Notes: generated by a model from the sequence alone, not told the origin. Shown: positions 48,464-57,516, numbered from the stretch's first letter. The stretch: DNA of 64,000 nt from Flavobacterium luteolum (GCF_027111275.1 NZ_CP114286.1:3203501-3267500); one strand, 5' to 3'. Numbers and translations are program-made.

Positions 48464-50185
48464 TTATTTTAAAGTAAAGAATTCCGCTAATGGTCCAAGC
48501 GCGAGCGCTGGGAAGAATGATAAAGCAGCGATAATTGCGATTACGGCAAAAGTCATGATTCCGAAAATTGAGGTATCAGTTTTTAAAGTTCCAGCACTTT
48601 CTGGAATGTATTTTTTACCAGCCAGTAAACCTGCAATTGCTAATGGGCCAATGATTGGAATAAAACGGCTTAACAGTAATACAATTCCTGTAGTGATATT
48701 CCAAAACGGATTATTATCTCCCAAACCTTCAAAACCAGAACCGTTGTTGGCAGCGCTTGAAGTGTATTCATATAACATTTCTGAGAATCCGTGATTTCCT
48801 GGATTGTTTAACCAGCCTGTTGCATTTCCGTTAAACCAATAACCCATTGCAGTGTCATGTGCAGCAAAATAAGATGCTAAAGCAGTTCCGGCTAATATTA
48901 ATAAAGGGTGAAGAATAGCGATAAAAGCAGCAATTTTTACTTCCCGAGCTTCGATTTTCTTTCCTAAAAATTCAGGAGTTCGACCAACCATTAAACCGGA
49001 GATAAATACAGCCAGAATAATAAAAATATAGTAGTTTAAAATACCAACACCACATCCGCCGTAAAAGGCATTTACCATCATCGATAATAGCTGCATAGTA
49101 CCAGACATAGGCATTGAACTATCGTGCATACTGTTTACAGAACCTGTAGAAATTACCGTTGTAGCAATACTCCAGAAACCTGACATTGCGGGACCAAACC
49201 GAACTTCTTTTCCTTCCATCGCTCCAGTTGCTTGTGCGATTCCCATTTTTTCGATAGCAGGATTTCCGTTTATTTCACTCATAACGGTTGGAACAACTAA
49301 GAGTAAAAATCCAACTGTCATTACACCAAAAATAATATTCGATAGTTTTTTTTTATTGAGGTAAAATCCAAGAGCAAAAATCATAGCAAACGGAATAATC
49401 ATTTGTGCCCAAAGCTCAACTCCGTTAGTAAAATAAGTTGGATTCTCTAATGGATGCGCTGAGTTGGCTCCAAAAAATCCACCACCATTTGTACCGATAT
49501 GTTTAATCGCAATAAACGCTGCAGCTGGTCCGCGAGAAACTTCGACATGATCACCTTGAAGGGTTGTAATAGCATCTTTTCCTTCAAAAGTCATTGGAGT
49601 TCCGCTAAATACTAGTGCAACAGCCACAATTGCTGAAAGCGGTAATAAAATACGAGTACAACTTTTGATGAAATAATTATAAAAATTACCCAATTGTTCT
49701 GTTGTTCTTTCTTTCATTGCCGTAAAAATCATAGCGGCAGCAGCCATTCCGATACCAGCAGAAACAAATTGAAGGAACATCAAGACGATTTGTGAAAGAT
49801 AAGAAACCCCGCTTTCACCTGAATAGTGCTGTAAGTTACAATTGACTAAAAATGAAATTGCAGTGTTAAATGCCAGATCTGGCGTCATTGAAGGGTTGTT
49901 ATCTGGATTAAGAGGTAAAGATCCCTGAAACAATAAGACAAAAAAGCAAAGAAAGAACCAAACCAAATTGATACTTAAAAGAGCTTTTAAGTGTTGTTTC
50001 CAGTTCATTTCTTCAGCAGGATTTATACCGCTTATTTTAAAAATAAATTTTTCAATTGGATTGAAAATTGGGTCAAGAAGCGTTTTATCTCCTAAATAAA
50101 CTTTAGCAATATATTTTCCTAAAGGAATCGCTAAAACAATGGTTAGGATAAAAATACCAATGACGCCTAATAATTCTGTGTTCAT
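48464..50185 (-). CDS. kdpA: Potassium-transporting ATPase subunit A
   Basis: A 573-residue membrane protein related to K+ channels. It has the four-fold selectivity loops, for example GTNGGGFFGANSAHP and CNLQHYSGE, and EEMNWKQHLKALL and the C-terminal PALALGPLAEFF. It forms the path for K+ that is driven by KdpB. The start follows kdpF by about 105 bp on the minus strand. Confidence 0.98.
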   Translation of the reverse strand: MNTELLGVIGIFILTIVLAIPLGKYIAKVYLGDKTLLDPIFNPIEKFIFKISGINPAEEMNWKQHLKALLSINLVWFFLCFFVLLFQGSLPLNPDNNPSMTPDLAFNTAISFLVNCNLQHYSGESGVSYLSQIVLMFLQFVSAGIGMAAAAMIFTAMKERTTEQLGNFYNYFIKSCTRILLPLSAIVAVALVFSGTPMTFEGKDAITTLQGDHVEVSRGPAAAFIAIKHIGTNGGGFFGANSAHPLENPTYFTNGVELWAQMIIPFAMIFALGFYLNKKKLSNIIFGVMTVGFLLLVVPTVMSEINGNPAIEKMGIAQATGAMEGKEVRFGPAMSGFWSIATTVISTGSVNSMHDSSMPMSGTMQLLSMMVNAFYGGCGVGILNYYIFIILAVFISGLMVGRTPEFLGKKIEAREVKIAAFIAILHPLLILAGTALASYFAAHDTAMGYWFNGNATGWLNNPGNHGFSEMLYEYTSSAANNGSGFEGLGDNNPFWNITTGIVLLLSRFIPIIGPLAIAGLLAGKKYIPESAGTLKTDTSIFGIMTFAVIAIIAALSFFPALALGPLAEFFTLK

Positions 50186-50290
50186 AATTTTTATATTTTT
50201 TAGTGAAAAATGAGAGGTGATTTGTAAAATGAGTTGATGAATAAAATTTGCGTTTACATTTCACTTAAAGCATTTCACTTTTTACATGAT

Positions 50291-50368
50291 TTAAAATTTT
50301 TCGGGTTTGATTAGTACATAAATCAAATACACGAAAACGGCGATTGAAATGATAAATAGTGCAGTCAT
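50291..50368 (-). CDS. kdpF: Potassium-transporting ATPase subunit F, 25 residues
   Basis: A very short frame with the sequence MTALFIISIAVFVYLIYVL then IKPEKF. It has one membrane span and a short charged end with the P-E-x-F ending that is typical of KdpF. It lies just before kdpA in the usual position. KdpF stabilises the complex and is often missed by gene callers because of its size. Confidence 0.93.
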   Translation of the reverse strand: MTALFIISIAVFVYLIYVLIKPEKF

Positions 50369-50371
50369 GAT

Positions 50372-50455
50372 TTAGATTTTTTCAAAGAATTCAACTGACA
50401 GAAAACAAATGGCAAACAGCACAACGGCTAATGCGAGTAAAAGAAAAGTGATCAT
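50372..50455 (-). CDS. 27-residue single-span membrane peptide before kdpF
   Basis: The frame is MITFLLLALAVVLFAICFLS followed by VEFFEKI. It ends three bases before the kdpF start and has one membrane span, like kdpF, but the sequence is different. It ends with a short acidic-aromatic tail. I do not recognise it as a named family, but its place in the kdp operon and clean frame argue that it is translated. It might be a second small subunit. Confidence 0.65.
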   Translation of the reverse strand: MITFLLLALAVVLFAICFLSVEFFEKI

Positions 50456-50523
50456 AGGAAATTATTTTAGAATTCAGATTTTAGATTGTATTGAAGCGAT
50501 TAAACGATTAAACAGTTAACCGA

Positions 50524-50805
50524 TTAAACACCAGAAGCATTAACCTGCTTAATATATTCCGCTTTAAGGGTTTGAGGGAAAAGATGTGAAATATTGCAGT
50601 GGCGCATTTCCATAAAAGACGAAACTGAAAAAACATACACATTAGAAATGGCATTTTTAGTTTCGATGCTTCCGGTTATAAACAGACGTTCAGCAAGAGC
50701 TAAACATTTTTTCGCTCTGACGATATTTCCAGAAATAATAGATTTTTTGGTTATCTCAGCAAACCGTTCGGCTTGTTTGTAGATTGAGGTTACTTGATTT
50801 TTCAT
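50524..50805 (-). CDS. 93-residue protein at the head of the kdp operon
   Basis: A small soluble protein: MKNQVTSIYKQAERFAEITK, SIISGNIVRAKKCLALAERL, and VYVFSVSSFMEMRHCNISHL. It looks mostly helical. Similar short proteins precede kdpFABC in other Bacteroidota as far as I recall (possibly family DUF7674), but function is unknown. It is the first gene after the region with a candidate sigma54 promoter, so it is probably regulated with the pump. It may be a modulator. Confidence 0.8.
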   Translation of the reverse strand: MKNQVTSIYKQAERFAEITKKSIISGNIVRAKKCLALAERLFITGSIETKNAISNVYVFSVSSFMEMRHCNISHLFPQTLKAEYIKQVNASGV

Positions 50806-50836
50806 TTGGAATGAATTTTAATGTTCTCTCTCCTTA

Positions 50837-50853
50837 TGCCAAAATATGTTCCG
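50837..50853 (-). promoter_or_regulatory. Weak candidate sigma54 promoter of the kdp operon
   Basis: On the minus strand CGGAACATATTTTGGCA lies 32 bases before the first gene. It has GG at the -24 element and TTGG (with GC shifted by one base) at -12. The spacing is off by one for a GG/GC pair. Its position and the sigma54-type regulator next door support it. Confidence 0.35.
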
Positions 50854-50921
50854 AAAAAATCAGGTTATGTGTAAAGTGTTGTGAATAAAAGGAATGTAGT
50901 TGCATGTCAAAAATTAGGCAT

Positions 50922-50952
50922 AAAAAAAGCCTATCATTTTGATAAGCTTTTC
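50922..50952 (-). terminator. Terminator of the sigma54-type regulator gene
   Basis: On the minus strand AAAAGCTTATCA and TGATAGGCTTTT pair with one bulge around AAA, followed by TTTTTTAT. It isolates the regulator gene from the kdp operon. Confidence 0.8.
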
Positions 50953-50974
50953 TCGTTTTGATATGTTATTGTCA

Positions 50975-51135
50975 AGCTCCGGAGGAGCGACATATTTATA
51001 GAAAATGGTGTATTCACATTTAACAGAGCCCCCAGCGGGGCGACATGTTTTTTTAGATTGTGTGGGTGTCGCTCCGCTGGAGCTTTTAATAAATGCGGTT
51101 AAATTATGCTATAAATATGTCGCTTCTCAGAAGCT
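50975..51135. repeat. Multi-arm palindrome, AGCTCC..GGAGCGACATATTTATAG family
   Basis: The outer arms AGCTCCGGAGGAGCGACATA (50975) and its inverted partner ending at 51135 match at about 23 of 27 positions. Two inner copies AGCCCCCAGCGGGGCGACAT (51027) and TGTCGCTCCGCTGGAGC (51067) are inverted to each other. Four copies of one unit make a cruciform-like element between the regulator and the kdp operon. This family recurs in other Flavobacterium genomes. Confidence 0.85.
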
Positions 51136-51158
51136 ATGAAAATTGATTTTTGTAATTG

Positions 51159-52502
51159 TTATTGAATTTGGTATTCTTCAAGCTTTCTATACAAAGTCGC
51201 AATCCCAATTTCTAATAATCGTGCCGTTTCCGCTTTATTCCCTTTTGTATAATTCAAAACTTTCTGAATATGCAATTTCTCAACACTTTGCATCGAGAAA
51301 GCCGACATTGGTTTTGAATTATTTTCAGCTTGATGTTGCATTTCATACGGCAGAACATCTGAAGTCAAAATATCTCCATTGCTCAAAATAACCGATCTTT
51401 CGATTACATTTTTAAGTTCACGAATATTTCCCGGCCAAGAATAATTTTCCAGTTTTTGTAAAAAGTCATCTGCAATCTGTAATGACTTTTTATTTGTTTT
51501 TTCAGAAAATTGCTTCACATAATAATTGGCCAATAGAGGAATATCTTTAATTCTTTCTCTCAAGGAAGGCAATTTGATTTCGAAAATATTCAAACGGAAA
51601 TACAAATCAGAACGGAAACGATGTTCGTCACTTTCTGTTTTTAAATCTCGGTTTGTAGCGGCAATTAATCTGAAATTTGATTTTTTGGGAGTTGTGTCTC
51701 CAATGGGAATATATTCGCTGGTTTCTAAAACGCGCAATAATTTCGCTTGTAGGTCAATCGGCATTTCACCAATTTCATCCAAAAATAAAGTTCCGCCATT
51801 GGCTTCTTCAATAAAACCTTTTTTATCTTTTACGGCTCCAGTAAAAGCGCCTTGTTTATGACCGAAAAGTTCGCTTTCTAAAATTTCTTTTGTGAAAGTA
51901 CTGCAGTTTAATGCCACAAAAGATTTTCCTGCACGATTACTGTTTTCATGAATGGCCTGTGCAAAAACTTCTTTTCCGGTTCCGGTTTCTCCCATAAGTA
52001 AAACAGTCGAATCGGTTTTGGCTACTTTTTGTGCAAGATCAATGACTTGTTCTATTCCTTTCGATTTTCCAATTATGGTATTAAAAGAATATTTATCATT
52101 GATTCGTTTTTCGAGTTGCTGAACCTTTTTCTGTAAATGCACTTTTTCAACTGCTTTATAAAGAAGTGGAATAATTTTGTCATTATCGTCACCTTTTACA
52201 ATATAATCGAAAGCACCATTTTTCATTGCCTGAACGCCGTCTGGAATATTTCCGAAAGCGGTCAGTAAAATAATTTCTGTCAAAGGAAAACTTCCTTTTA
52301 TGTTTTGAAGAAAATCTACACCGTTTCCGTCGGGAAGTTTCACATCGCACAAAACGACATCAATTTCGGTTTGTTCTAATTTCTTAAAACCTGATTTTAA
52401 ATCTTTGGCTTCAAAAACTTCAAATCCTTCCGATTTTATAATACGCGCCAGCAGACTTCTTAGTTTTTCTTCGTCGTCTATAATTAAAATTTTGTGTGTC
52501 AT
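51159..52502 (-). CDS. NtrC-type sigma54-dependent response regulator
   Basis: 447 residues from ATG 52502 (MTHKILIIDDEEKLRSLLA); the longer frame is not family-like. The receiver has the Asp in VVLCDVKLPDGNGV. The AAA+ domain has Walker A GETGTGKE, the sigma54 contact GAFTGA (HKQGAFTGAVKD), Walker B LFLDEIGEMP and ATNRDLK. A Fis-type helix-turn-helix ends the protein (HIQKVLNYTKGNKAETARLL). It is next to the kdp operon, in the place where KdpE would be in E. coli, but it is a different type of regulator. It probably acts with the locus' histidine kinase. Confidence 0.95.
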   Translation of the reverse strand: MTHKILIIDDEEKLRSLLARIIKSEGFEVFEAKDLKSGFKKLEQTEIDVVLCDVKLPDGNGVDFLQNIKGSFPLTEIILLTAFGNIPDGVQAMKNGAFDYIVKGDDNDKIIPLLYKAVEKVHLQKKVQQLEKRINDKYSFNTIIGKSKGIEQVIDLAQKVAKTDSTVLLMGETGTGKEVFAQAIHENSNRAGKSFVALNCSTFTKEILESELFGHKQGAFTGAVKDKKGFIEEANGGTLFLDEIGEMPIDLQAKLLRVLETSEYIPIGDTTPKKSNFRLIAATNRDLKTESDEHRFRSDLYFRLNIFEIKLPSLRERIKDIPLLANYYVKQFSEKTNKKSLQIADDFLQKLENYSWPGNIRELKNVIERSVILSNGDILTSDVLPYEMQHQAENNSKPMSAFSMQSVEKLHIQKVLNYTKGNKAETARLLEIGIATLYRKLEEYQIQ

Positions 52503-52669
52503 TTGCAGATAAGCTAAAACCGAATGGGTATTTTGATGTACAAATTTAGGTTTTAAATCAATTCTCTTTTTTGATTCAGCAGAAATTATTTTCAAAAGAG
52601 AAATTGCTTTTAAAATAATTTTTTCAAAAAGAAATGTACTTTTAGATCGCAAAAGAACCACTAAAATTT

Positions 52670-53881
52670 ATGTCAAAACGAATTCTACTTATAATAGCTG
52701 TCGTAATCTTCGGTAGCTTTAATGGTTTTTCAAATGGAATTATTCAAAAAGATTCTTCAAAATCAAAGACAATTTCATTCAAAATAAAACTGAAATCGGC
52801 TGATAAGGTAAAAATTGCCGTTTCTCCTTTAAAATATAACAAACATTTAGCGTATAGTTTTACGCTTGACGATGGTTATCGTTCAGCTTATTTAACAGCA
52901 TTTCCATTATTGAATGGAGGAAAAATCAGCAATTCATCAATTAATGAATGGAAAATCGATCAAGGCGGAGACGGAACAGTTTCGGAAGGGCTTTTTTATT
53001 CGGACGGAATGGGAAATAAAATTCCGTTTAAATTGGCATTAGCAATCAATGGAGGTTCAATTCGTGATTTGCCTGAAAATCGGGGACATCTTTCTTGGTC
53101 AGAAGTAAAAGAAATGTACAGTGCTGGTTGGGATATTTTGAATCATGGTTTTCATCATGCAACTAAACACGGAACAAACTATTTGAAAGAAGTAACTGAA
53201 AATACCACTTCAATAAAACAAAATCTCGATTTTACAATGTCTCATTTTGTGGTTCCAGGCGGAGAAGGTGATGAGAAATATTATTTGGAATATGAAAAAG
53301 AAGCTTTGGTCAATGGAAATTTATCTGTTGCTTCTTATTATGGTGTTGGTCCAATTTTTAAAGTAGATTCAAAAGTAGATTTAGATAAAATGATTTCTGC
53401 CCGAACTTTTGTTCAGAGTTCAAAAGACACAACAAGCTTTAAAACAATGGATAAATATTTAAAAACGATAGATTCTATTGTAAAACAAAAAGATCCAGTT
53501 TGGTTTAACGAATTCACGCACGGAACGGGAAATACAAACTTGTGGAATCTAAGCATGCGTTTTCCTGATTTCAAATACTATATGACAACGCTTGCAAACA
53601 AATACGGAGAAAAAGGAAATGATTCAATTTGGATGGCACCGTGGCAGGAAGTTTACGAATACATTTGGTTAAGAGACAGAATTAAAATTGATTATAAGCA
53701 AAAAGGAAAGGATGTAGAAGTGAAAATTGTAATTCCTGAAATTCCTGAAGCATTTAGATATAGAGATATTTCATTAAACATAGAAACTCCATCAAAATTT
53801 GAAATCGAATCCAATAAAGATTTGAAAATAAAAGACGATGGAAAAACAACTTACAAGCAGATTTTCATTCAATTAAAATAA
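52670..53881 (+). CDS. Exported polysaccharide deacetylase-like protein
   Basis: A 403-residue protein with the signal peptide MSKRILLIIAVVIFGSFNGFS. The NodB-type core has FTLDDGYRSA (the acid pair of motif 1) and ILNHGFHHATKHG (His-x-x-x-His form of motif 2). The C-terminal 90 residues look beta-rich. Such enzymes remove acetyl groups from sugars in cell-wall or extracellular polymers; substrate unknown. It runs divergently from the sigma54-type regulator and ends at a palindrome. Confidence 0.85.
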   Translation: MSKRILLIIAVVIFGSFNGFSNGIIQKDSSKSKTISFKIKLKSADKVKIAVSPLKYNKHLAYSFTLDDGYRSAYLTAFPLLNGGKISNSSINEWKIDQGGDGTVSEGLFYSDGMGNKIPFKLALAINGGSIRDLPENRGHLSWSEVKEMYSAGWDILNHGFHHATKHGTNYLKEVTENTTSIKQNLDFTMSHFVVPGGEGDEKYYLEYEKEALVNGNLSVASYYGVGPIFKVDSKVDLDKMISARTFVQSSKDTTSFKTMDKYLKTIDSIVKQKDPVWFNEFTHGTGNTNLWNLSMRFPDFKYYMTTLANKYGEKGNDSIWMAPWQEVYEYIWLRDRIKIDYKQKGKDVEVKIVIPEIPEAFRYRDISLNIETPSKFEIESNKDLKIKDDGKTTYKQIFIQLK

Positions 53882-53890
53882 AAAAATATA

Positions 53891-53970
53891 GCCACAGATT
53901 GAAAAGATTATTTGAATTTTTAATTTTAGCGAAAGCAAAAAAAATCATTTTAATCCTTTTAATCTGTGGC
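53891..53970. repeat. Imperfect palindrome, GCCACAGATT family
   Basis: GCCACAGATTGAAAAGATTA (53891-53910) pairs with TAATCCTTTTAATCTGTGGC (53951-53970) at 18 of 20 positions. It lies between the convergent deacetylase and permease genes and could end both transcripts. Confidence 0.85.
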
Positions 53971-53976
53971 AAAAAA

Positions 53977-56900
53977 TTAATCAATCTCTTTCTCGTTGTT
54001 CTTTATAAAAGTGTCAATATTCATTAAAAGAGGATCAATAACAATTCGTTGAGGTTTGATTTTGAGTTTAATTTTGCCTTCAATTAAATTGTTTTTGATT
54101 GGAAATGTGTAGCGAAATAACTTTCCGTTTTCATCATAAATTCCAATATCGATTGTTTTGTCATTGTCAATTTGCTTTCGAACTCCTGTAGCATTTTCAA
54201 TATATTTTTTAGAATCTGCTTTAAAGGAGATTTCATAAAAATTATTCTTTTTCACGCTTTCAACTTTAGAAATCTTAGAGGAATAAGTAATAATCTTTTT
54301 AAACATTTCATCCAGTTTTGGATAGAGTTTAGAATCTGTAACCAAATAAATCTCTTTCAATAAATCTTCAGAATCTGGAATTGGATTAGGATATTTGTAA
54401 TGATTCAAGAAATTATGCAAAGCCAGATTTAAATTTTCTCCACCAATTAAAATTCTCAGCTGATGCATAACCAGCATTCCTTTATCATAGGGCAAATGCG
54501 GAGTTTTGTAATTTGTTTTGTATATAGGAGTTTCGGGTTCATAACTTCTGCTGCTTAAATATAAATCCAAATGAATTTTTAAAGTTTCTAAAGCTTTCTC
54601 CAAGCCATGTTCTTTCTCATATAACATCAATTCGGTGTATTGTGCAAGAGTTTCGGTCAAAATCCAGCTTCCTTCTTTTTGTTGGGGACTGATTTGCGAA
54701 TTTCCCCACCATTCGTGCGACAATTCATGAGCCGTTAATTGATTGATGATATCTTCTTTATCGCGATTATTCAAGTTGCTGTAAAAACCAAAATTCTCTT
54801 TCATAAAAACTGTGGACGGATAAGAAGTCGCCGCAAATCCATCCGCGAAAGCAGAAACTTCGGCATAACGAATCGTTTTGTATGGATATTTTCCAAAATT
54901 GTTTTGGCAATAATCTAAAGTATTTTTTACATCTTGAATCAGTTTAGAAACATTTCGAGAATGTCTTTTATCATAAAAAACTTCAATAGAAATACCTTTA
55001 TAATTCGTTTTTTTGATTTCATATTCGGCAGAAGAAAAAGCAAATCGGAACGGAATCTTTCCATTTGATCTATAATGAAAATAATTTCGATCGTCTTTTG
55101 CCCAATTACCGATTAAATCTCCAACGCCAATCGCCGTTTGATTTTTAGACGTCGAAACCACAGCATCATAATCAACAAAATCATTTGTTGTTTTCGACTT
55201 ATCCTCAAGTTTCTTAAGCGGAGTCTGTGGTTTCAAATGCCTTTTTGCCCGTTCTTTTTCACTGCTGATTTCATTCGATTCCTGATAACCAAAAGTTGGA
55301 AAATAACGGCTTATTCGCATAAACGAACCATTTTCAATAATAGAATTAAATGCAGTATGACCTTTAAACGGCGACCAAGTTGAGGTAAAAGAAAAACTCA
55401 TTTTTATTTTCTGATGAGGTTCTAAAGGTTTTTCTAGTCGATACCAATAATGCTGAAATTCAGAAACATCATCTAAATTTTTCGCATTCTCAATTTCAAC
55501 AGAAGTCAGTTTCGAATTTCGATCTATATATAGGAGTAAACTATCAATAGGTTTTTCAGTATTATTCACCAATTCATAAGTGCCTTTTACATCATAACGA
55601 TTTTCTTCGGGAAATAAATCCACTTTGCTATTTACAGAAACAATTGTTGGTTGCGTTAGATTGACATATTTTTTAAACTGCTTTTCATAATGTTCACTCC
55701 AATTGTTAACGTCATCTTTGGTCAAATACAGATATTCAATATTCGTTTTATAAAAAAGATAACTTCCAAAACCGATGAAAAGAATACTTCCAAAAGCAAA
55801 AGTTGTTTTTTGAATAGTATTAAATGAATTTCTACGAATAGTTTTTATAATAGTAGCATTTCGTTTCCATAAAATTCCAGTGAATGTGAACAGCATCAAA
55901 GCAAGACCTAAATTGTAGAGCATTGAAATATGAAACGGAAAGGTATAACTTCCGAAACCATTCAAATCAAGATATTCTCTTTTAAAAGAATCTCCGAATC
56001 GAAATAACGGATGTGAAATTCCTAACTGTTCTCCAATTCCAGAACAAAATAAGAGAACAATAAATGCAGAAATTCCCAATCCTAAATATTTGTTTTTGAT
56101 GAAAGTCTGAATTGCGATCACTAGAATAGAAATCAAAAACAATGGAAATCCGATATAATAAAACATTGAAAAGTAAAGTCCAGCTTCAATCGGTGCATTT
56201 GCATGTATGATTTGAAAACCAATTCCAATAAAAATGCTAACTCCAATCAAAATTAACGGAATCATAAAAAGTGCTGTCAATTTCGAAATCAAAACTACAA
56301 ATTGAGAATATGGTGCTGTATTTTCAAGCATTTCAAATCTCGCATTTTCGCTTCGATTTAATAATTCACTACTATAAAAAAGAGTTATCAGAATCAAGAT
56401 GAAAGGCAAACGATCCATAATTGTAGAAATCATTAAAGCTGTATCGGTAATTTTTTCTGCCAATCTGATTCCGCCGTCAATTTCATCTGAAATTTCAATC
56501 ATTAATAATCCCGAAAACAGAAGAACAATCAGTAAAAATGGAATTCCTTTTAAAACCAAATAAATATCCATTTTCAAATTGCTTTTAAAAACAGTCCAAT
56601 TGTGCTTTGAAGTTTTAAATTCAAGCTGTTTTGGAATTGTAGAAGAATATGTTTTTGTCTCTTTCGTATTGGTTTTAATCGTTTTTACCTTTTTAGTTTT
56701 TGTTCTTCGAAAAGAAAACAATTTATACGAAACAAAAATTAGAAGGAAAGAAATACAAATCCACAAGATTCGATTGAATAAAAAATTGCCTGAAAGAGAA
56801 ACCAATTGTGTATTTTTTTCAATTGATGTCCAATATCTCGTTTGTTCCAAAAAAGCGGCCAACCCAAACGGATCTATTTTTGCTGCCAAAGACATCGCTT

Positions 56901-57516
56901 TCGCGGAAGACGGAGAAGCATTTGCAAATAACGGCGAGTTTGAGAAAATAGAACCCGCTATATATAATATGTAGATGAATAATCCACCAACATAAACAAA
57001 AAGTTTGCTTCGCGTGAGCCAAGCCATCGTTGCTAGAATCGAAAGACATAAAAATAGGTTGGGAACAACAATAATTAGATAAGGCCAGATGTAATTTATA
57101 ATTTTAAAAGGACCAATTTCACTTCTAGGAATCCAAGACATTTGATGTCCGATAATCATTCCTATAATAAACATTCCAAAAGAAGAAACCGATATTATGA
57201 AAGCCGTGATAAATTTATTTCCTAAATAATAAAACTTAGAAATAGGAGTAGAGAAGATTATTGCATCAAATTTGGTATCATATTCTTTTAAGAAATGCTG
57301 TGCAACTTGAAGCGTGGTAGAGAAAATTGTCATTAGCGAAATCAAACCAATCGCATAAGTCAGCACAAACGGACTGTTTTTATAAGCACCCGAAAACGAA
57401 AAATTTGCAAAAGCACTCACAAAAAATCCTAAAACCAAATAAATAATAAATGTGGCATAAAAAGTCCAGCTTCTGGTATTGTTATGCCATTCAAATTGAA
57501 TTAATTTAGAAAGCAT
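53977..57516 (-). CDS. ABC-2 type permease fused to an M1 family metallopeptidase
   Basis: 1179 residues from ATG 57516 (MLSKLIQFEWHNNTRSWTF). The N-terminal half (about 1-620) has about twelve membrane segments of an ABC-2 permease, possibly as two repeats. The C-terminal half is an M1-like peptidase with HELSHEWWGN (His930, Glu931, His934) and the distal Glu955 in LTETLAQY. That Glu is 20 residues after the second His, while classical M1 enzymes have 18. It starts 5 bp after the ATPase gene stop, so they form a two-gene unit. The substrate is unknown. Confidence 0.9.
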   Translation of the reverse strand: MLSKLIQFEWHNNTRSWTFYATFIIYLVLGFFVSAFANFSFSGAYKNSPFVLTYAIGLISLMTIFSTTLQVAQHFLKEYDTKFDAIIFSTPISKFYYLGNKFITAFIISVSSFGMFIIGMIIGHQMSWIPRSEIGPFKIINYIWPYLIIVVPNLFLCLSILATMAWLTRSKLFVYVGGLFIYILYIAGSIFSNSPLFANASPSSAKAMSLAAKIDPFGLAAFLEQTRYWTSIEKNTQLVSLSGNFLFNRILWICISFLLIFVSYKLFSFRRTKTKKVKTIKTNTKETKTYSSTIPKQLEFKTSKHNWTVFKSNLKMDIYLVLKGIPFLLIVLLFSGLLMIEISDEIDGGIRLAEKITDTALMISTIMDRLPFILILITLFYSSELLNRSENARFEMLENTAPYSQFVVLISKLTALFMIPLILIGVSIFIGIGFQIIHANAPIEAGLYFSMFYYIGFPLFLISILVIAIQTFIKNKYLGLGISAFIVLLFCSGIGEQLGISHPLFRFGDSFKREYLDLNGFGSYTFPFHISMLYNLGLALMLFTFTGILWKRNATIIKTIRRNSFNTIQKTTFAFGSILFIGFGSYLFYKTNIEYLYLTKDDVNNWSEHYEKQFKKYVNLTQPTIVSVNSKVDLFPEENRYDVKGTYELVNNTEKPIDSLLLYIDRNSKLTSVEIENAKNLDDVSEFQHYWYRLEKPLEPHQKIKMSFSFTSTWSPFKGHTAFNSIIENGSFMRISRYFPTFGYQESNEISSEKERAKRHLKPQTPLKKLEDKSKTTNDFVDYDAVVSTSKNQTAIGVGDLIGNWAKDDRNYFHYRSNGKIPFRFAFSSAEYEIKKTNYKGISIEVFYDKRHSRNVSKLIQDVKNTLDYCQNNFGKYPYKTIRYAEVSAFADGFAATSYPSTVFMKENFGFYSNLNNRDKEDIINQLTAHELSHEWWGNSQISPQQKEGSWILTETLAQYTELMLYEKEHGLEKALETLKIHLDLYLSSRSYEPETPIYKTNYKTPHLPYDKGMLVMHQLRILIGGENLNLALHNFLNHYKYPNPIPDSEDLLKEIYLVTDSKLYPKLDEMFKKIITYSSKISKVESVKKNNFYEISFKADSKKYIENATGVRKQIDNDKTIDIGIYDENGKLFRYTFPIKNNLIEGKIKLKIKPQRIVIDPLLMNIDTFIKNNEKEID

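Noticed and set aside
50806..51158. A K+ or c-di-AMP riboswitch before the kdp operon
   Set aside because: The gap after the regulator terminator is only about 115 bp, and I see no pattern of a known riboswitch there; the folded part belongs to a dispersed palindrome.
38806..53975. CRISPR-like look of the many repeats
   Set aside because: They are single inverted repeats in separate gaps, not direct repeats with unique spacers, and no cas gene is present.
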